Shown here: one piece after another, positions 50,151-63,499 of the stretch
Numbering within the stretch: position 1 is the stretch's first letter
Layout of the letters: every line of letters begins with the position of its first letter
NCBI RefSeq assembly: GCF_902635505.1
Contig: NC_045428.1
Coordinates: forward strand, 227,246,107-227,310,106
Direction of reading: 5' to 3'
Source: Sarcophilus harrisii
Taxonomy: Eukaryota > Chordata > Mammalia > Dasyuromorphia > Dasyuridae
Length of the DNA stretch: 64,000 nt
Notes under the pieces: model-generated
Told to the model about the DNA's origin: nothing
What the model saw: the letters and a program-made list of their open reading frames with translations, nothing else
The model's database searches: none
Translations under genes and position numbers: made by a program

Positions 50151-50846
50151 CCTCCAAGCTTCTAAGGGTGGCTTACTTCTCAGGCTGATCAGAGTCCCTC
50201 TAATATGCAGATTGATAGCTATCTTCCTTTTAAGAACTTTGTTCTCCATAGTCTTCTCCCTGGAACACTGTAGTCTTATGCCAGGACAGCATGACTATTC
50301 TGGGGCTTCCTGGATAAAACACCCTCTTTTTTCTGGTCTCTCTAACGGTCCATGCAAATCTGCCTACCCTAGGGTTTTCTATCAGGCACTGTCCAAAGCT
50401 ATGCCAGCGTTTCTCCTGCCAACCACAGATGAATGAAGGTATTCATTGCAGTTGCCCATTATTTGGTATGGCACTTTTTTTTGTTTTATATTATCTGGAA
50501 TACTGTCATAGTGACTAGGAAGTTTTAGCAAAGTTGTTTTCTTGACTATCCGGATGACCTCTTGGTCCCTTCTAGCTTGAAAATTCTGTCATCTTCTCTA
50601 TTAGGCAATCTATTTTTACATCTAATGATACCTCATCTTTGTCTAAGTTCTTTTTAGGTAGACATCAAAACTTTTATTTTGTGCCCTCTTCCCACAATAC
50701 TTACACTGTACAGAGCTCTACATTCTGTTCATATTCAATAAATATTTGTTAACTGACAAGGATGTGGCAATATAAAGGCTTTAAATACCAAAAGTTATGT
50801 AATATACATTATATTAAAATATACATTGTAATATACATTATATAAA

Positions 50847-50852
<6 letters not shown>

Positions 50853-50897
<45 letters not shown>

Positions 50898-50915
50898 TTT
50901 TTTTTTTTTTTTTAA
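50853..50915. repeat. TA microsatellite followed by T-rich run
   Basis: About 20 TA units (50853-50893), then TTTATTT and about 18 T. Likely length-variable and a risk for assembly error. Confidence 0.95.
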
Positions 50916-51798
50916 GAAAAGCCTTTGTTGAAACTATGGCAAATTTTACTCTGTGAATTTTCTTATGACAAAAAATTTTTAAACTGAGTATCTTCTGGCT
51001 TTACTAACTTATCCAAATGCCGCAAGAGCTGAAGTTACTAAGAAAAAAACAACACTTATATTATTGAATAAGATGGAAGAAGAACTATGAACTAAGAGGA
51101 TGGGAATGTATGTATTCTTATACAAAGAAAAAGGCTTTATAAACTTTGCTTAAAAAACTTAAAAAAATAATCTTCAGTTTTTTATAAGATACCAGTCAAA
51201 CCAACAAAATTATTTACTTAAGTTAATGATGATGATTTCTGATATTCTGCTCTGATTCAAATAGCAATTTCACCATTTATATCAATTCTGATATGTCCTT
51301 CCTTTGGGCAGATAAATGTAAATACCACAAAAGTTTTCTTAGAAAATAATTTGGTGTGACTACAACTCTTTGTGTGACCTCTTGAAGAAGTCTTTTAACC
51401 TCTTTGGAGTTGTTTTCTCATCTCTAAAATGAAATTTGGACTAATCTTTAAGATCCCATAGAGTTTTAAGTCCTATTGCCTTATGACAAACTCAAAGGCT
51501 AACAACACAGAAAAACACAAACTTGGATTGAAAACTTTAAGGAAAAAAAAATTCTACTACCTATTGCTCTGTTGGCAGTAGTTACTAATTAAGCCTTAGG
51601 AACAAACTGAAATATCCATTTATCCAGGGCTCTCTCCCAGTCAGACATTATTGGCTGGAGTCATAGTTTATTGGGCTATGAGCACTTGATTATATAAACA
51701 TTTCTTAATTTAACAAACCCAGCCATCCTTGTAATAGATTTTATAATTACCCTAGCTATATTGCACTGATGATGAAGTTTCAGTACAAAAATAATTCA

Positions 51799-51924
<126 letters not shown>

Positions 51925-52689
51925 TTAATTTTAAATAATAAAGTATAAGATTTTAAAAAAGATATTCTTTCCCTTCATACAAATCTGCTGCAGATTAAAA
52001 GCTACCTATTTTGTAGTATAGTATGTTACTTTCATTCTTTTAAATTAGTGATTTAAAGCAGCAAATATAGGTTGATAATCTGCATTTACAATAATGTAAT
52101 AAAGTCTCCAGATAACTCTGATTCTGATATTTGTGAATCAGTCTTAAAGTACACCTAAGAAGAAGTTTTCACACAGCATTTAAACATGAATGATCCTTTT
52201 TTAATTTAAAAGCTGTAAAGATGCCTCACAATAATTGTGTGCATATGGATGGGCAAATCCATTTATTTACATATCCAAATGAAAACACGTGCTTTCCTTT
52301 ACCTCTTCAATATAAACTACATTTGTGTACATACAATTATTTTGGAACATCATATAAAAATGAAATGAGCTAATGTCCTGTGATTATATTCCACTTGTAA
52401 TGAAGTTAATTGTAAAATGATGTCTACCCTGTAACAATGCAAACATGGCATGTATTCTCTGGAGTTCTGATTAGCTAGCTAGTAAATATTAACAGCAGAC
52501 GTGCATTATTAAAAGTAATAACTTTGGCCAACATAGGCTCTGCTGGGAATCAATTGGCTATATCTAAAGATAATGTGTCCCAGTCCCAATCTGATTTTAC
52601 ATAGTAGCCTGGAATCAACTATCTCTTGGTTTAATAAACAATCATTATTGGAATATTTTTTTAAAAAGTTTAATCTAATCAGTTAAAAC

Positions 52690-52830
52690 CTTTCCCCTTG
52701 TTTAATCATGTATATACTTATCTATTTACATGCTTTATCTACTCAGATAAATGTAAGCTCCTTGAAGGGAGAACTCATTTTTCATTTTATCTTCATGTCC
52801 CTAGAGCCAATGTTTATTGTATTGTAATGT
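52690..52830 (+). repeat. L2 3' end
   Basis: GATAAATGTAAGCTCCTTGAAGG, then GAGAACTCATTTTTCATTTTATC and a CCCTAGAGCC segment, as in L2 3' UTRs. Confidence 0.65.
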
Positions 52831-53369
52831 GATTATGTATGTATATGTGTTTATGTAATATGTAAATCTATATCTATCTATACATTCATAAACCTACACA
52901 CATATCGCTCCCTTCCTACATTAGACACAATTAGCAAATTTTTGCATAATGGAGTGACTTGTGGCTTTTCTTATTTAAGTATACTCCCATCCATTAGTGA
53001 CTATCTAATATGAATCAAATGCTGTGGACAAAGTATTTCATTTCAGTATGCGTTAAGTAGTGACATTAACAAGAAACTGCTCGGCTTAGTAGAAAAATGG
53101 TTGTTTTGAACTATAAATGATTTCAAGGTCGAATGCATACATTAGCTTATTTTCATATCTGAAGGTCACAGGAGTTTTACTTCTGCCACTTAACACAAAT
53201 GTACCTTTCCCCCCAAACTCCCATCTTTTCTTTTTTGGTAATGTATACTAGGAATAAGAAGAATAAGATCTTCAGAGTGGAGAATTGCATGATCTTTTAA
53301 AATAGTTAAAATTAAACTTATCATTTTTGGCTCATCATTTCCCTTCTGAAGTTCCCACTCTTTGTGACA

Positions 53370-53950
53370 CTATTTCTTTAGTTGCCAGGTTTATAGTCCT
53401 TTTTGACTCTTCCCCTCTACAAATCCAGGTTTTCTTTACTCCAGAATCCATGTCTTTTTTACTGTCCCATTCTATTAGAAACCCATTCATACTATGAATT
53501 TTACTTCAAGCTCCATTACTATTTTACCTGTTAATCTGGCCACACTGATCTTTTCCCTTTTCAACTTCTCCTAACAATATATATATATATATACCAGAGG
53601 CATCAAATACAAGACCCAGGGCTCCAAGGCTTTAGTACCTCAAGAAGCGGATTCATATGTAATGGAAAATATTTAGCCAAAAAAATGCAGATGTCACTTT
53701 GTGGTTTTCTAAGTCACTACATGGTTTCAGGGATCCTCATACATGGATTAGTGGCCCCAACTATACTAGTTTGATATCACTGATCAAATCAAAATCACAC
53801 ATTCTGGCCCTTGATTATACTTTTTAAAATGGTTTCTCACAAAAAAGATTAAAAACCCCTGGAGGGGAGAGATATTCTCCTTTGGTGCCCTGGTAGCATT
53901 TTAGAGATGTGTAGGCACTGAATAAATAAATACTTGTTGAATTGAATTTC
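53370..53950 (+). repeat. L2 3' part, interrupted by a hAT element
   Basis: TTATAGTCCTTTTTGACTCTTC (the L2 VLDSS-type segment) and CATTACTATTTTACCTGTTAATC lie left of the insert. GTGTAGGCACTGAATAAATAAA then TACTTGTTGAATTGAA lies right of it. Decayed. Confidence 0.65.
53593..53781 (+). mobile_element. Short hAT-like DNA transposon with terminal inverted repeats
   Basis: Ends CAGAGGCATCAAATA and, inverted, CAGTGATATCAAACT are both diverged forms of CAGGGGTGTCAAAC. The interior has GTGGTTTTCTAAGTCACTAC and AGGGATCCTCATACATGG then TTAGTGGCCCC. About 190 bp, non-autonomous. Same family as 4380-4515. Confidence 0.65.
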
Positions 53951-55579
53951 TGATGAGCTAACACAGCTATGGTAGCTTTGGGAGAGGATCAGCATCCTGG
54001 CCAATGAGCCAGAGAAGGTCTCCATGGCAACTTCAAAAAATAGAGGAAAAATTCTCTATTTCATTATTTGTTCCACTTTCCAGTGTGAGGTTAATCATGT
54101 TTCTCTTGCCTCTTTATGAAATACTTGTCATGAATAGAATGTAATTTTAAACGTAATCCATTTTCATTAAAGGACTGACTTTTTTTGTTTTTGTTTTTTA
54201 CAGAACCATCTTCTGTATTAAGTTTTTGAAATCTTATTTGTTTAAACCAACTTTTTTTCCTGTGATAATCTTTTCCTTACTGATAATAGTTGTCTAAAAC
54301 TATGCCGAATTCAGTGTTTTAATATGTGGAAATGTATCTTTAAGCCTAATATGACTGTCCAAATATTGAAAGTTACAATACAAGGTAGTACTACAAATAA
54401 ATTTTTTTGTTAATTCCAAGACATTCTGGGAAAATAAAGGCCAAATGTGTACTGCCAAAATGGCTTAAGAACAGCAGATGAAAGATGTTCTTTAAAAGAT
54501 ACAGTAATGGGTATACCAGAGGCAGTACCATCATTCTTATGTCTAAAGAACAGCACATCATATAAAGCCATGTAAGAACTGAGCTTGACCATCTGTCTAT
54601 TTTCCCGTTTTAGGGGATTTCTGATTCACTATCAGGTTAACTATAAAACCTGGGTGAATTCATCTAGATTGGAGAAACAGTCCTTTATAAAATGATTTAA
54701 CAGTTCAGATAGTGATAAGCCAGGATTTGTAAGAAAATAATCAGTTTCATTTTTAAGTCACTATTGTGGCAGTTACTGACTATAATATGGCATAGGTACT
54801 AACATAAAATTTAATTTTCTCTGCATTCAGATTTTTCATCTTTTATATGGTAAACCTAAAGAGTTTTCTATTTCATTTATATAATATATCCTTTCTACAT
54901 TTTTTCTCACAGTGACAATATTTTATGGTGATACATTAACAAACCTAATAAAAGTTCAATTAAACATAAATGTAGCCAAGTACACATTTTGTGTTCTTCT
55001 AAGATGGGATTTCCAAAGCACTATAAAAGCCAAAGCTTAGTCATTTAAACCTTTTTGTCCAAGAACTCAATGCAACAATAGAAGCTTGAGGACTTGGTTC
55101 AAATGTAATGTTTTCTTTTCTTTTTCTTTCTCCCTCCCCCCAACATATGACCTTGGTTCTAAAAAGCAGCATGGTTTTTAGTCACCCCCAATATTTCTTC
55201 TGGCACTTGAGTATTAAAGCAACTCAGCTTTCTATTCTTTCTTATGGCTGAGACAGAGCTGAATGGTCTCCCACTGAGCGGCTGGCAGACTTCTTTCTAT
55301 AATTCCTACCTATGTTAAATGCCGCCCCCAGGCATAGCCATGGTGTTTTGTGAAAACTGGCAGTGATGAGCTCAATGTGTTTGAACAAACAGGTTCCCCA
55401 GCAAGGAAGAAATCTGGATAATTTTCTCAGGGGATTCTGAGATGAAAATAAGGCAAATTGAGTACAACATTAAAATGAATTAATTGTTTGGTCTTCAATC
55501 AAATTGTTATTTTATTGGTTGATAAAGTCCCAATGTTCTGCTATGCCCAGAGGCCTGAATCAGGTTCTAGGTATAATAA

Positions 55580-55990
55580 TTATCTTTAATACATAAGCTC
55601 ATGTCTCACAAATCCCATTTTAAGAAAATTGATGCTTGAGAGGAAAAGTCTGCTAGCATCAAGTGCTAGCCCTTGTGCTGTATGACAAGTATGTGGGTCA
55701 TTCATGATTAAAGGCTGGAATGCATTCAGCCAGCAAGGATACCAATACAACTTTTGTTTCCATGACCTTGATGTTGGCTTGGGCTGCAAAGTCCCTGAAA
55801 GCTTGCTTCCCAGCAGCGCAGCTCTGGTGATTATTCATTGTGTTTCTTACAGGCCATATGCCCCTGCAGACAACTGCATCTCTTGTGGCCAACATGCACA
55901 TGATTTGCAGGATGCACATGCTAAAACTGGCAAAATTTTGCCATTCAATCAAAGCAACTTTCTAAATAGGATATTACCAATTTGCTGATT
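55580..55990. other. Overlapping short open frames, both strands, unassigned
   Basis: Frames of 94 codons (plus, 55704-55988) and 84 codons (minus, 55952-55698) overlap in non-repetitive intronic DNA. Neither peptide shows a family motif I recognise. Both are probably chance, although the region is less AT-rich than its surroundings. Confidence 0.25.
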
Positions 55991-56089
55991 GTTTTTCTCT
56001 GGGCACAGAACTTAAAAATACCAGAAAATTCTTATTATTATGAGAGGTAGTAGAAACTCTCAAATTCTTTAAAAAAAAAAAAAAAATTG

Positions 56090-56280
56090 GCCCCAGCTAT
56101 ATTTAAGATTCGAGTTCCAATACTGCTGAAAACTTTGTGTTACTTTGGACAAATTTGGCCTCAAGTTTTCTTACATGTAAAATGGGGATAGTAATAGCAT
56201 CTACTCACAGAATTGTTACGAAGATCAAATGATGATGTCCTGAATCTTAAAGCTTATATACAAATGTTAACTATTATTGT
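56090..56280 (+). repeat. MIR/THER1-type SINE
   Basis: ATTCGAGTTCCAATACTGCT, TTTTCTTACATGTAAAATGGGG, ATTGTTACGAAGATCAAATGA, CTTAAAGCTTATATACAAATG. Confidence 0.78.
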
Positions 56281-56479
56281 TTAATCATTTCTTTCAAATC
56301 TAGCATTCTTTTTGGTTGAAAAAGAATGGACTATGAAATGTATTCAACGAGACAATAAGGCTCTCCTAGATAAATATACACGAGTTCTATATTTAGATTA
56401 ACAAAGCCCTACTAAAAGCTTACGAGAAGATAGGGTAAATTCAAACATGAGCAGTAAACAGGTTTGAAGCTGAAATCTA

Positions 56480-56820
56480 AAATCCTGGCTTTGTTATATT
56501 TCTCTAACTTCAAACATGGGATCTGACCTTTATGACCATCAATTTTTTTGTTTTTATTTTTAAATCTATAATAGCAAGAGGCTGGATTAGATAAGGAGTT
56601 CTTAACTTGGGGCTTCTGAACTTGTTTTTAAAGTATTTTGATAACTGTTTGATTTCCTTCCTAACTCTATGTAGTTTATTATATGCATTTAAAAACAAAA
56701 AAGATTCTAGAGGCGTGATGCCATGATGCGAAAAGGATTCCTGACACACACAAAGATTAAGAAATCTGGGCTTTAATCATTTCTAAGGTCCCTCCTAATT
56801 CTAAGTCAATGATTCTATAA
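56480..56820 (+). repeat. MIR tail split by a hAT-Charlie-like element
   Basis: AGAGGCTGGATTAGATAAG is MIR. From about 56585, GAGTTCTTAACTTGGGGCTT to the inverted end CACAAAGATTAAGAAATCTG (about 56775) is a short hAT element with the interior ATGCATTTAAAAACA. MIR resumes with TTTCTAAGGTCCCTCCTAATTC. Confidence 0.65.
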
Positions 56821-58869
56821 TTTTACTGTTTGAAATCACCAAATGTTTTGAGAAAAGGAAGTGCTCTTTGGGTAAAAAATGACCACCACAAACTCAGGAA
56901 GATGTACTTAGGAAAGAAACTCAGATGGTGTCTGGTAGCCAAGTCATGCTGGGAGAGATATTTAGCCATTCTCTGAAGGGCAAAGGGATCCCTCCCATTT
57001 CACAAAACCACAACACTCTTATGAGCACATTGCTGACCAAGGTTACATCTGAAACATCTGGTCCATCTTGCTTCTTCACACCTACATGTGATATACTGAG
57101 GCCTTCTAGAAGAGATTTTTTGAGGGGAACCTTCCCTTAAGATTGTGAAGTTTAGGTAGCTTCACTACATATTAGCAGTTCGATTGGAACAGATGGGATA
57201 TTTGGTGGCTTGGCTGCACGCAGCTTTCATGACTGACTAATGTGAAATATGGGCACAAGACAGCACATTCTTTAGGAGTAGCAGCAGGCAGACCTGGCAT
57301 TTGGGGACCACTGTCTTCCCAACAGTGGCAATATGGCTGGCTGGAACTTGATGGTTTATTTTCCAGCCAAGTGATTTTGCCTCTTAGATCTGTTCAGGAC
57401 TTCTGTATCTAAAGCCTCTGCCATGTGGTATTTCTCTCTTCAGCCCACTAATTCTCCTGTCAATAATTACAGTCCTAGATTTATTATAGCTCCTGGCTTT
57501 TGGGGATTAATGAGATCCAACAGTGAATGGGGATCGATAGGAACCAAACACTGTCACTAGTTAACTTGATTTTTTTTTTTTTAACTGAATTCTTACTAAG
57601 TTTGTTATCACACCAGTGTCACCTTAGAGCTTTGGCTGCCAATTGGTGAAGATACAAAGTGCTGCAGGAAAGCACAAGTCGGCCTGACACTTTGGGTTTG
57701 TAACTTGTGAAGAACAAGCTGACCTGGATAACATTTTTTTCCCAAAGTGTTTGCTCAATCTGGTTCTGCCTGCCACATGTACAAGTTCTGAATCATGAAG
57801 GTATAAAAATTGCCCAATTGAGACATTAATAACTGACAAAGAATAAGGGGCTCTTTTTGAAACTTAGTCTCAAAGTCTCCAAATTTAAACTTCTATTATT
57901 GCTAGTTCCTTACATTCAACAGAAGAAGGGGGAAAATGCTAGAAAAATGTCTCAGGGAACCTTGATTATTTCTTATCAATTAATATTTCTATTATTCTTA
58001 ATAAAATTTTCCATTTTTAAAATGGCAGCCCAATGAAGATAAGAAAATAATTGTCACTATAGCACCTGTTATCTATAGGTTCAGTATAAGTGCTCATATT
58101 GGGTTTTAGACAATTTGCAAAACTTTCATATGCTAATTATCCAGTTTTGAATTAAGCCAGCTCTTTGCTTCTTCTCTTCCTTTCTTCTGATACCTTCCTC
58201 TGGTCAATTCACTGTTTATTAGCACCTATGTCAAAGTAAGGTCAAAACAGGGAAGAAATGGAGATGAGATCCAATCTATCAACTGAGCAATTAGGTAAAA
58301 AGCTGAGGAAGAGGAGACTGAAATCATTTATTCAGACTGTTGCTTGATCTGTGGAAAGTTTGAGGATCAAGGGTAGACAAGTCCAATTACCATGTGTAAT
58401 AATGAACTTAGATTATATGCCCGATTCCTGATCAAGTAATTTTATTTTCAAGCTGAGCTCAGAATTACAGAAGCCCAGTCCCAAATCATTTTTAATTTTT
58501 CATACTTTTATGTATACAACAGATCCAGGAACAAAATCTGTTTTTAAAGTGTACAATGTTATTATTAATAGCTAAAAAGAAAAGGCAGCACTTTTGCTCT
58601 TAAATCTTACAGGATCTTTCTGACTTTCAAGCAAGAGAAGTTCTTTTTTTTTTTTTTTTTTTGAGTTGCACATTTATCTCATTTTTATGAATTTCAAATA
58701 ACTATGGGGCACATGGCAATTGGAACATGTAATCTATCCATGTCGTATATGTGTAAGAGGTTTTAAAATTTTTTTATTGTTTCTATCTCCATAAAAAAGA
58801 AGGCAGTTTTACAGTAGATGCCTGCCAGAAAAAATCATATGTATTGCTAATGGGAAGAACAAGTGATAA

Positions 58870-59330
58870 AAGTCTCTTACTTGATACAGACAGTGGCAAA
58901 GTTGTATTAGTTCCAGGGATAGCAGAAGGAAAACATTTCTTCTTATAAGTAGTCCAAGAGCAGCAGGTTGAGGCAAAATTATTTTATTGTTGCTGCTTCT
59001 GACTCAGTCTTCATTTATACACATTTTGGACATATTTCTGCATTTTACTTTCCAACACATACTTAATGTATTCTCTATATCCAGCACAGATTTATCTGCA
59101 GTTTTTTTAAGTTGAACTACCTTAGCATGAGGATGATTCTGTACTTGACAAAATACAATGAACTGACAAAAAGCATGGTGAAGAAATGGAAACACAAGAA
59201 GAATGAAATGAAACCCAAGATTCAAGCTTCCAGGAGTGATAAACTTGGAGCAAAACACTGAAACGATTTCTAGTCCAACTTCTGTTTGGCCACACTTCAT
59301 TTTGAAGCTTAGAAAGAAGAGTCACTCCAT
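58870..59330 (-). pseudogene. Possible processed retrocopy of an unidentified transcript
   Basis: The minus strand carries a 98-codon open frame (59300-59004, starts MKCGQTEVGLEIVSVF). Shortly after its stop comes CAGCAACAATAAAATAATTT, an AATAAA in the right place for a 3' end. I do not recognise the peptide, and there is no poly(A) tail or target duplication that I can see. A chance frame is an equal possibility. Confidence 0.25.
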
Positions 59331-61084
59331 TCCCAATGTAAGTTTCTCTATTGTCCTTAAATAGAAGTCTGCCTTATATTCTTTTTTTTCCCCTAATGGT
59401 TCAAGTTTGTGTACAAGATTGATAATGCCTTTCTTATTAAAACTGGAACCTAACAATTCTCTCCTTCCTTAAAGCATAGAATGCTAACACTTCCCAAGGG
59501 TTTCATTAACACTCCTCTCAGTTTTATGGGAACCCTTGGAGATGATTAAGGAAAAGAGATAAGTTGGTATGGAGCCAGAAAGAGTATATAGGGAAGTGAG
59601 ATAGAAAAGGGTTTGCTACATCAGGAGCAAGAGGAGAAAACAATATCATACCCTCTCCTGTGGGCCAACTTTGTCTCAAGTGTAGTTTATCTGAAACTAA
59701 TTCAATTTTAAAATATTTGACTTTTAATTTAAAATTTCCCTTATTCTTTATTAGTTCCTAAAATCTTCCAAAGCTCAGTTAAAAAATTTACTATACTCAC
59801 AAAACCTTAAATCATTTAAATCTTACTGATTAAAAATTATTGACAATACTTGGACTCAGGATCTGTGCTAGAGGAAGGGGAGTGTAGGAAGAGATTAATA
59901 GATTGCTATTCTGCCACTTTTTTTTGACCATCTTTAATAGGCTCAAAAGCATCTCAGAATGATACTTTTACTCTTTCTCTTCTGCTTTTTATATTCTCTT
60001 TCCTGGATAGCTGAAATAGATGAGCAGAGAGTTGAAGATAACTATGGTAAATTTTGGTTGGGGCAAGCATAGAGAGGGCATTTTTGCTGAAATCATCCCA
60101 ATTCCCTCCACTTCAAATACCATCTATACCATCTGTAAGGTATGGTGTTGGGAGGAAGGGTAGGGCTTTCATTAGCAAATCACTCCTATTTTCTGCTGGA
60201 TGAAATTTTAAAAATAAGTACTACTATAGTAATATAAAACTACCCCAAGTCCAATATTCAGGTGCTGAGAAATCTGTTATTGCTACTATACAGATGTGTC
60301 CTATCTTGACCAAATATTCTCGAATAAAACAACCCCAACTTTTCTATGAATTCAGTTGACTTATGTAGTTATGGTTTGAAATGAAGAAGGTATATATTTC
60401 TACTAGGAGTAAGTTTTTTAAAAAAAGACATTTAGAACCAAAGACTCAATTTACTTTATGATTAAGTGTTTAACTCACTAAGCCACATGATAGAAATTGA
60501 CCCCATCATAAGTTAGGAGTAACTAGTTAAGATTAGAGTGAGGCAAGTAGGCCTTTGCTCCAGGGCACTGAAATTTAAGCAAAAACTGGATACATCAGTG
60601 CTTTTTTAGAACTAACTGAGGAACTTAGCATCTAAATGGAAAGAATAATTAGTTAAAATACAAAGCCAAGAGATCACTGGAAATATTAATAAAACCAATC
60701 TGTAAGCCATTGTAGTAATTAATTACTCTTACTGCTCAACTAAATTAGTCTTAATTACTTCTTGTATTATTTTCAGATCATGAATTATAAATTTAGGGGA
60801 ATGTTTTGTACTGCTTGCTTTGGACGCTAAAATTGTTAACTTATAACTTTGAAACAAAATGACCACATATGTAAGCTAAATTTTGTCTCAGAAGATAAGG
60901 GATCTTATATTTTAGCCATAAATTCCAAACCATATTACCTGTACTCTGAACATCATTCTCATCCTTTTTACTAGGTACTAGTGAATTCTAGCAGTCCTCA
61001 GAAGTTAAGCTCTGATAGGTGAACTTTTGCTTCATCTTGTTACAAATCAAATCTCTATGATCCTCTCTAACTCCATTCCTTCAC

Positions 61085-61250
61085 AGTGTGTGCATGATGC
61101 CTCTGACTTTTTCCATTTCTAGCTCTCTTTCATGTGCCATCTTTCCCTGTCAGGATCTAAGTTTACTGAATACAGAAACCATCATGTTTGCCTGTACTGG
61201 TATTCTCGATGTTGTGTACAGTGTCTGGCAGTAGTTAAGTGCTTAATTAT
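61085..61250 (+). repeat. L2 3' end
   Basis: CAGGATCTAAGTTTACTGAA, TACAGTGTCTGGCAGTAGTTAAG, then TGCTTAATTATCCATCCATCC, a tail-like L2 ending just upstream of the AFF2 donor region. Confidence 0.55.
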
Positions 61251-61298
61251 CCATCCATCCATCTATTCTCAACATAACAACAAAAACCCCATACTCAC

Positions 61299-61426
61299 AT
61301 ATCATCAAAGATGAGCTTTTGTCTTCTGCAGTCTCTGTGCCCATTGGATAATGGTGACCATGGTTCCGTCTGGGGTCGTGGTTTATTATAGAAGAGACTG
61401 TTTTCTGAGTTGTTGTGCACTGTTTT
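61299..61426 (-). CDS. AFF2: AFF2 coding exon, entry to the C-terminal homology domain
   Basis: A 128-nt exon: 42 codons plus the first two bases (AT) of a split Met codon. The acceptor is TTATTTAG and the donor is GTGAGT. It encodes a polar linker ([16 protein letters not shown]) followed by RRQKLIFDD, which is where the conserved C-terminal homology domain begins in the family. The split ATG is completed by the first G of the exon at 51895. The preceding exon ends on a codon boundary, so this one opens in frame zero. Confidence 0.85.
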
Positions 61427-63297
61427 CTAAATAATGAGCAATACCAAGATAGTTGAGAAATCAGTCATCTAAGTAAAAAATTAACATAAGCTAAAAGAGA
61501 TTTTTCTTTTTGGTATTGTCAATTACAATTTAATTTGCTCTTTGTTTCAAGGAATACCTATGACCATTTTGTCTTTTCAGGTCACAATCTCATCAGTTTT
61601 CATGTTTTTGGAAGATTAGAATTTCAAGGTGGTATGCAGGAAAAAAAAAGCTTGATTTGGTTATTACAGGTTTCTTTTTATTTTATTTTTTATGCTCCTC
61701 TCCCCCTGCCTCAAATGACAAAAATGGAGCAGTGCTGCTTTGTGGAAGGAAAAAAAAAGAAATTAAGTACCTTCCTTAGGGAGAGTGGATTATAACATAA
61801 ATGTCTTCCACTCTAAAATACAAACTGTTTCCTTTGAAGCAACTAAAATTTGCAGGGTTTCTAGATACAGAATTGTATCTTTAAACATGGGCCTATTTCA
61901 TGTAAAAAATTGGAAGATTATGTGACCCAGAAAATTTGACTCTACAATCTGAAAAAATTTTAATTAATTTATTCATTTATATTAATGATCATAAAAAGTA
62001 TAATGCTAAAACTATTTTTGAGACATAAATCCATGATACAATAACTCTTAAGACCTTTATCTACTAATATCAAAAACATCTTTCTAAACTGAAAGCTACA
62101 ATTTGTTTGTACTGAGGAAAATCTGCATTAACATCAGAAATGAAGAAAAGATGTTCAAAGTTTCACTCATTATTTCACAAAATGCTATAGATGTTACCAA
62201 TAACAAGAAGATAAGAATTTTGAGTAATTAAGGATAGGCAAAGGGGAGGTAAATTTATCTCTGTAGATGATGCAATCATTTACCTGAAAATTCTTTAAAA
62301 ATTTTTGTGAATTTAAGGCTTCCCTAAAGTCCTGTGAAATGGGTTCCCTCTCCCCCTGAATTTTATTTCAACAGTTTCTTAATTTCATATTCCTCTCAAG
62401 TTTGTTTTTTTTTTTTTCCAAAAAACTTGGATAGATATTCAAGTTCGGCCAGGGTAGTTGCTAAACGAGGATTATAAAGCCAAGTTTCCTGACATAGCAA
62501 TAAGTTATAGATTCCTAGAAGGTTTTATTTATCATCAATTAATAGGTTGAAGCAATATATGTATTTATCAGGCCACTGCTTTTTCTTTCTTGTTTTCATC
62601 CCTTCATTATTAGCCCCTTTATAAAGGGCTACCTATATTCTGTTATATTTGGAACTCCTGCCAATTTTAGAGAAAAGCAGTAATTGTGAAAATTGTGCTG
62701 GGGGATTGTGCCCTGAAGTTACGCTAATGTTCAGCACCACAGAGAAGAACCACCTGCTCTCTCTGAGGGATTCTATTCACCAGTAGGGTTCTCTCCACCA
62801 AAAGAGGGTGCTGTGGTAGCACTGCCTTTCTGTGGGCTACACTGATTGAAGAGAGTAGGTGAGAAGGCCCTGGCCCGCTTCAAGAGCAGGTTTCTAAGAC
62901 AACTACTGCCCTATGTGATCCCACCCCAGGGGAACTTTCTTAGCAAAGACTTGTTTCCAACCTGTTATTTTACGTCATTAGCAAAAGATGCATTATTTGT
63001 TTTTTTCTTTTGAGAATTGAAACTAAAAGCTGTAGGAAATTTTTTTAAAGAGCAAAAGAGGCTTATAAATAGTTTTTTATTTTTTCATCTTCCTGAGCCC
63101 CTTACAACTCCCAATTGGGAGAGCTGAGAGGCAACACTTTTATTTTGGATCTCTTGTAAAGCAGCAAGTTAGCTTTTTAATGTTTTGTTGGCAGTAAGGA
63201 CAGGATTGGGGAAGGGTGGGAAGGTATGTGGGAGAGGGAGAAATTCCAGGTTTGCATGTGAGTGTTTTAATTAGGAAATGACAATATAAAAACTTAC
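61427..63297 (-). other. AFF2: AFF2 intron, about 1.9 kb
   Basis: AT-rich and without recognised repeats. A more GC-rich patch at about 62690-62950 is unassigned. Confidence 0.75.
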
Positions 63298-63499
63298 AGC
63301 AAGGTCTCCAGCATGGGGCTGCAACTGATTCTCCGTCTTATGCTTTTTGCTGGAGGAGATGGAAGTGAACAGACTGCTGCCATTAGGTCTACTGGAAGAA
63401 GTTAAATCATCATTGGAGTATTTGTGTTTTGACACATCTGAGAGGGGTGAAATGGGTGACCGAAGCATTTTCTCATTTTTATTTATTGGTATTGCCAAG
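63298..63499 (-). CDS. AFF2: AFF2 coding exon (first in window; ninth from the end)
   Basis: A 202-nt exon: one base completing a split codon, then 67 codons, ending exactly on a codon boundary. The acceptor is TTTCCTTTTCCAG before 63499 and the donor is GTAAGT after 63298. It encodes a Ser/Lys-rich low-complexity stretch (around [20 protein letters not shown]) that precedes the structured C-terminal domain, as expected for the disordered middle of AF4/FMR2 proteins. The frame stays open past the donor for a few codons, so the end rests on the consensus donor and on the in-phase join to 61426. The stretch starts with Leu (TTG), not an initiator. Confidence 0.82.
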
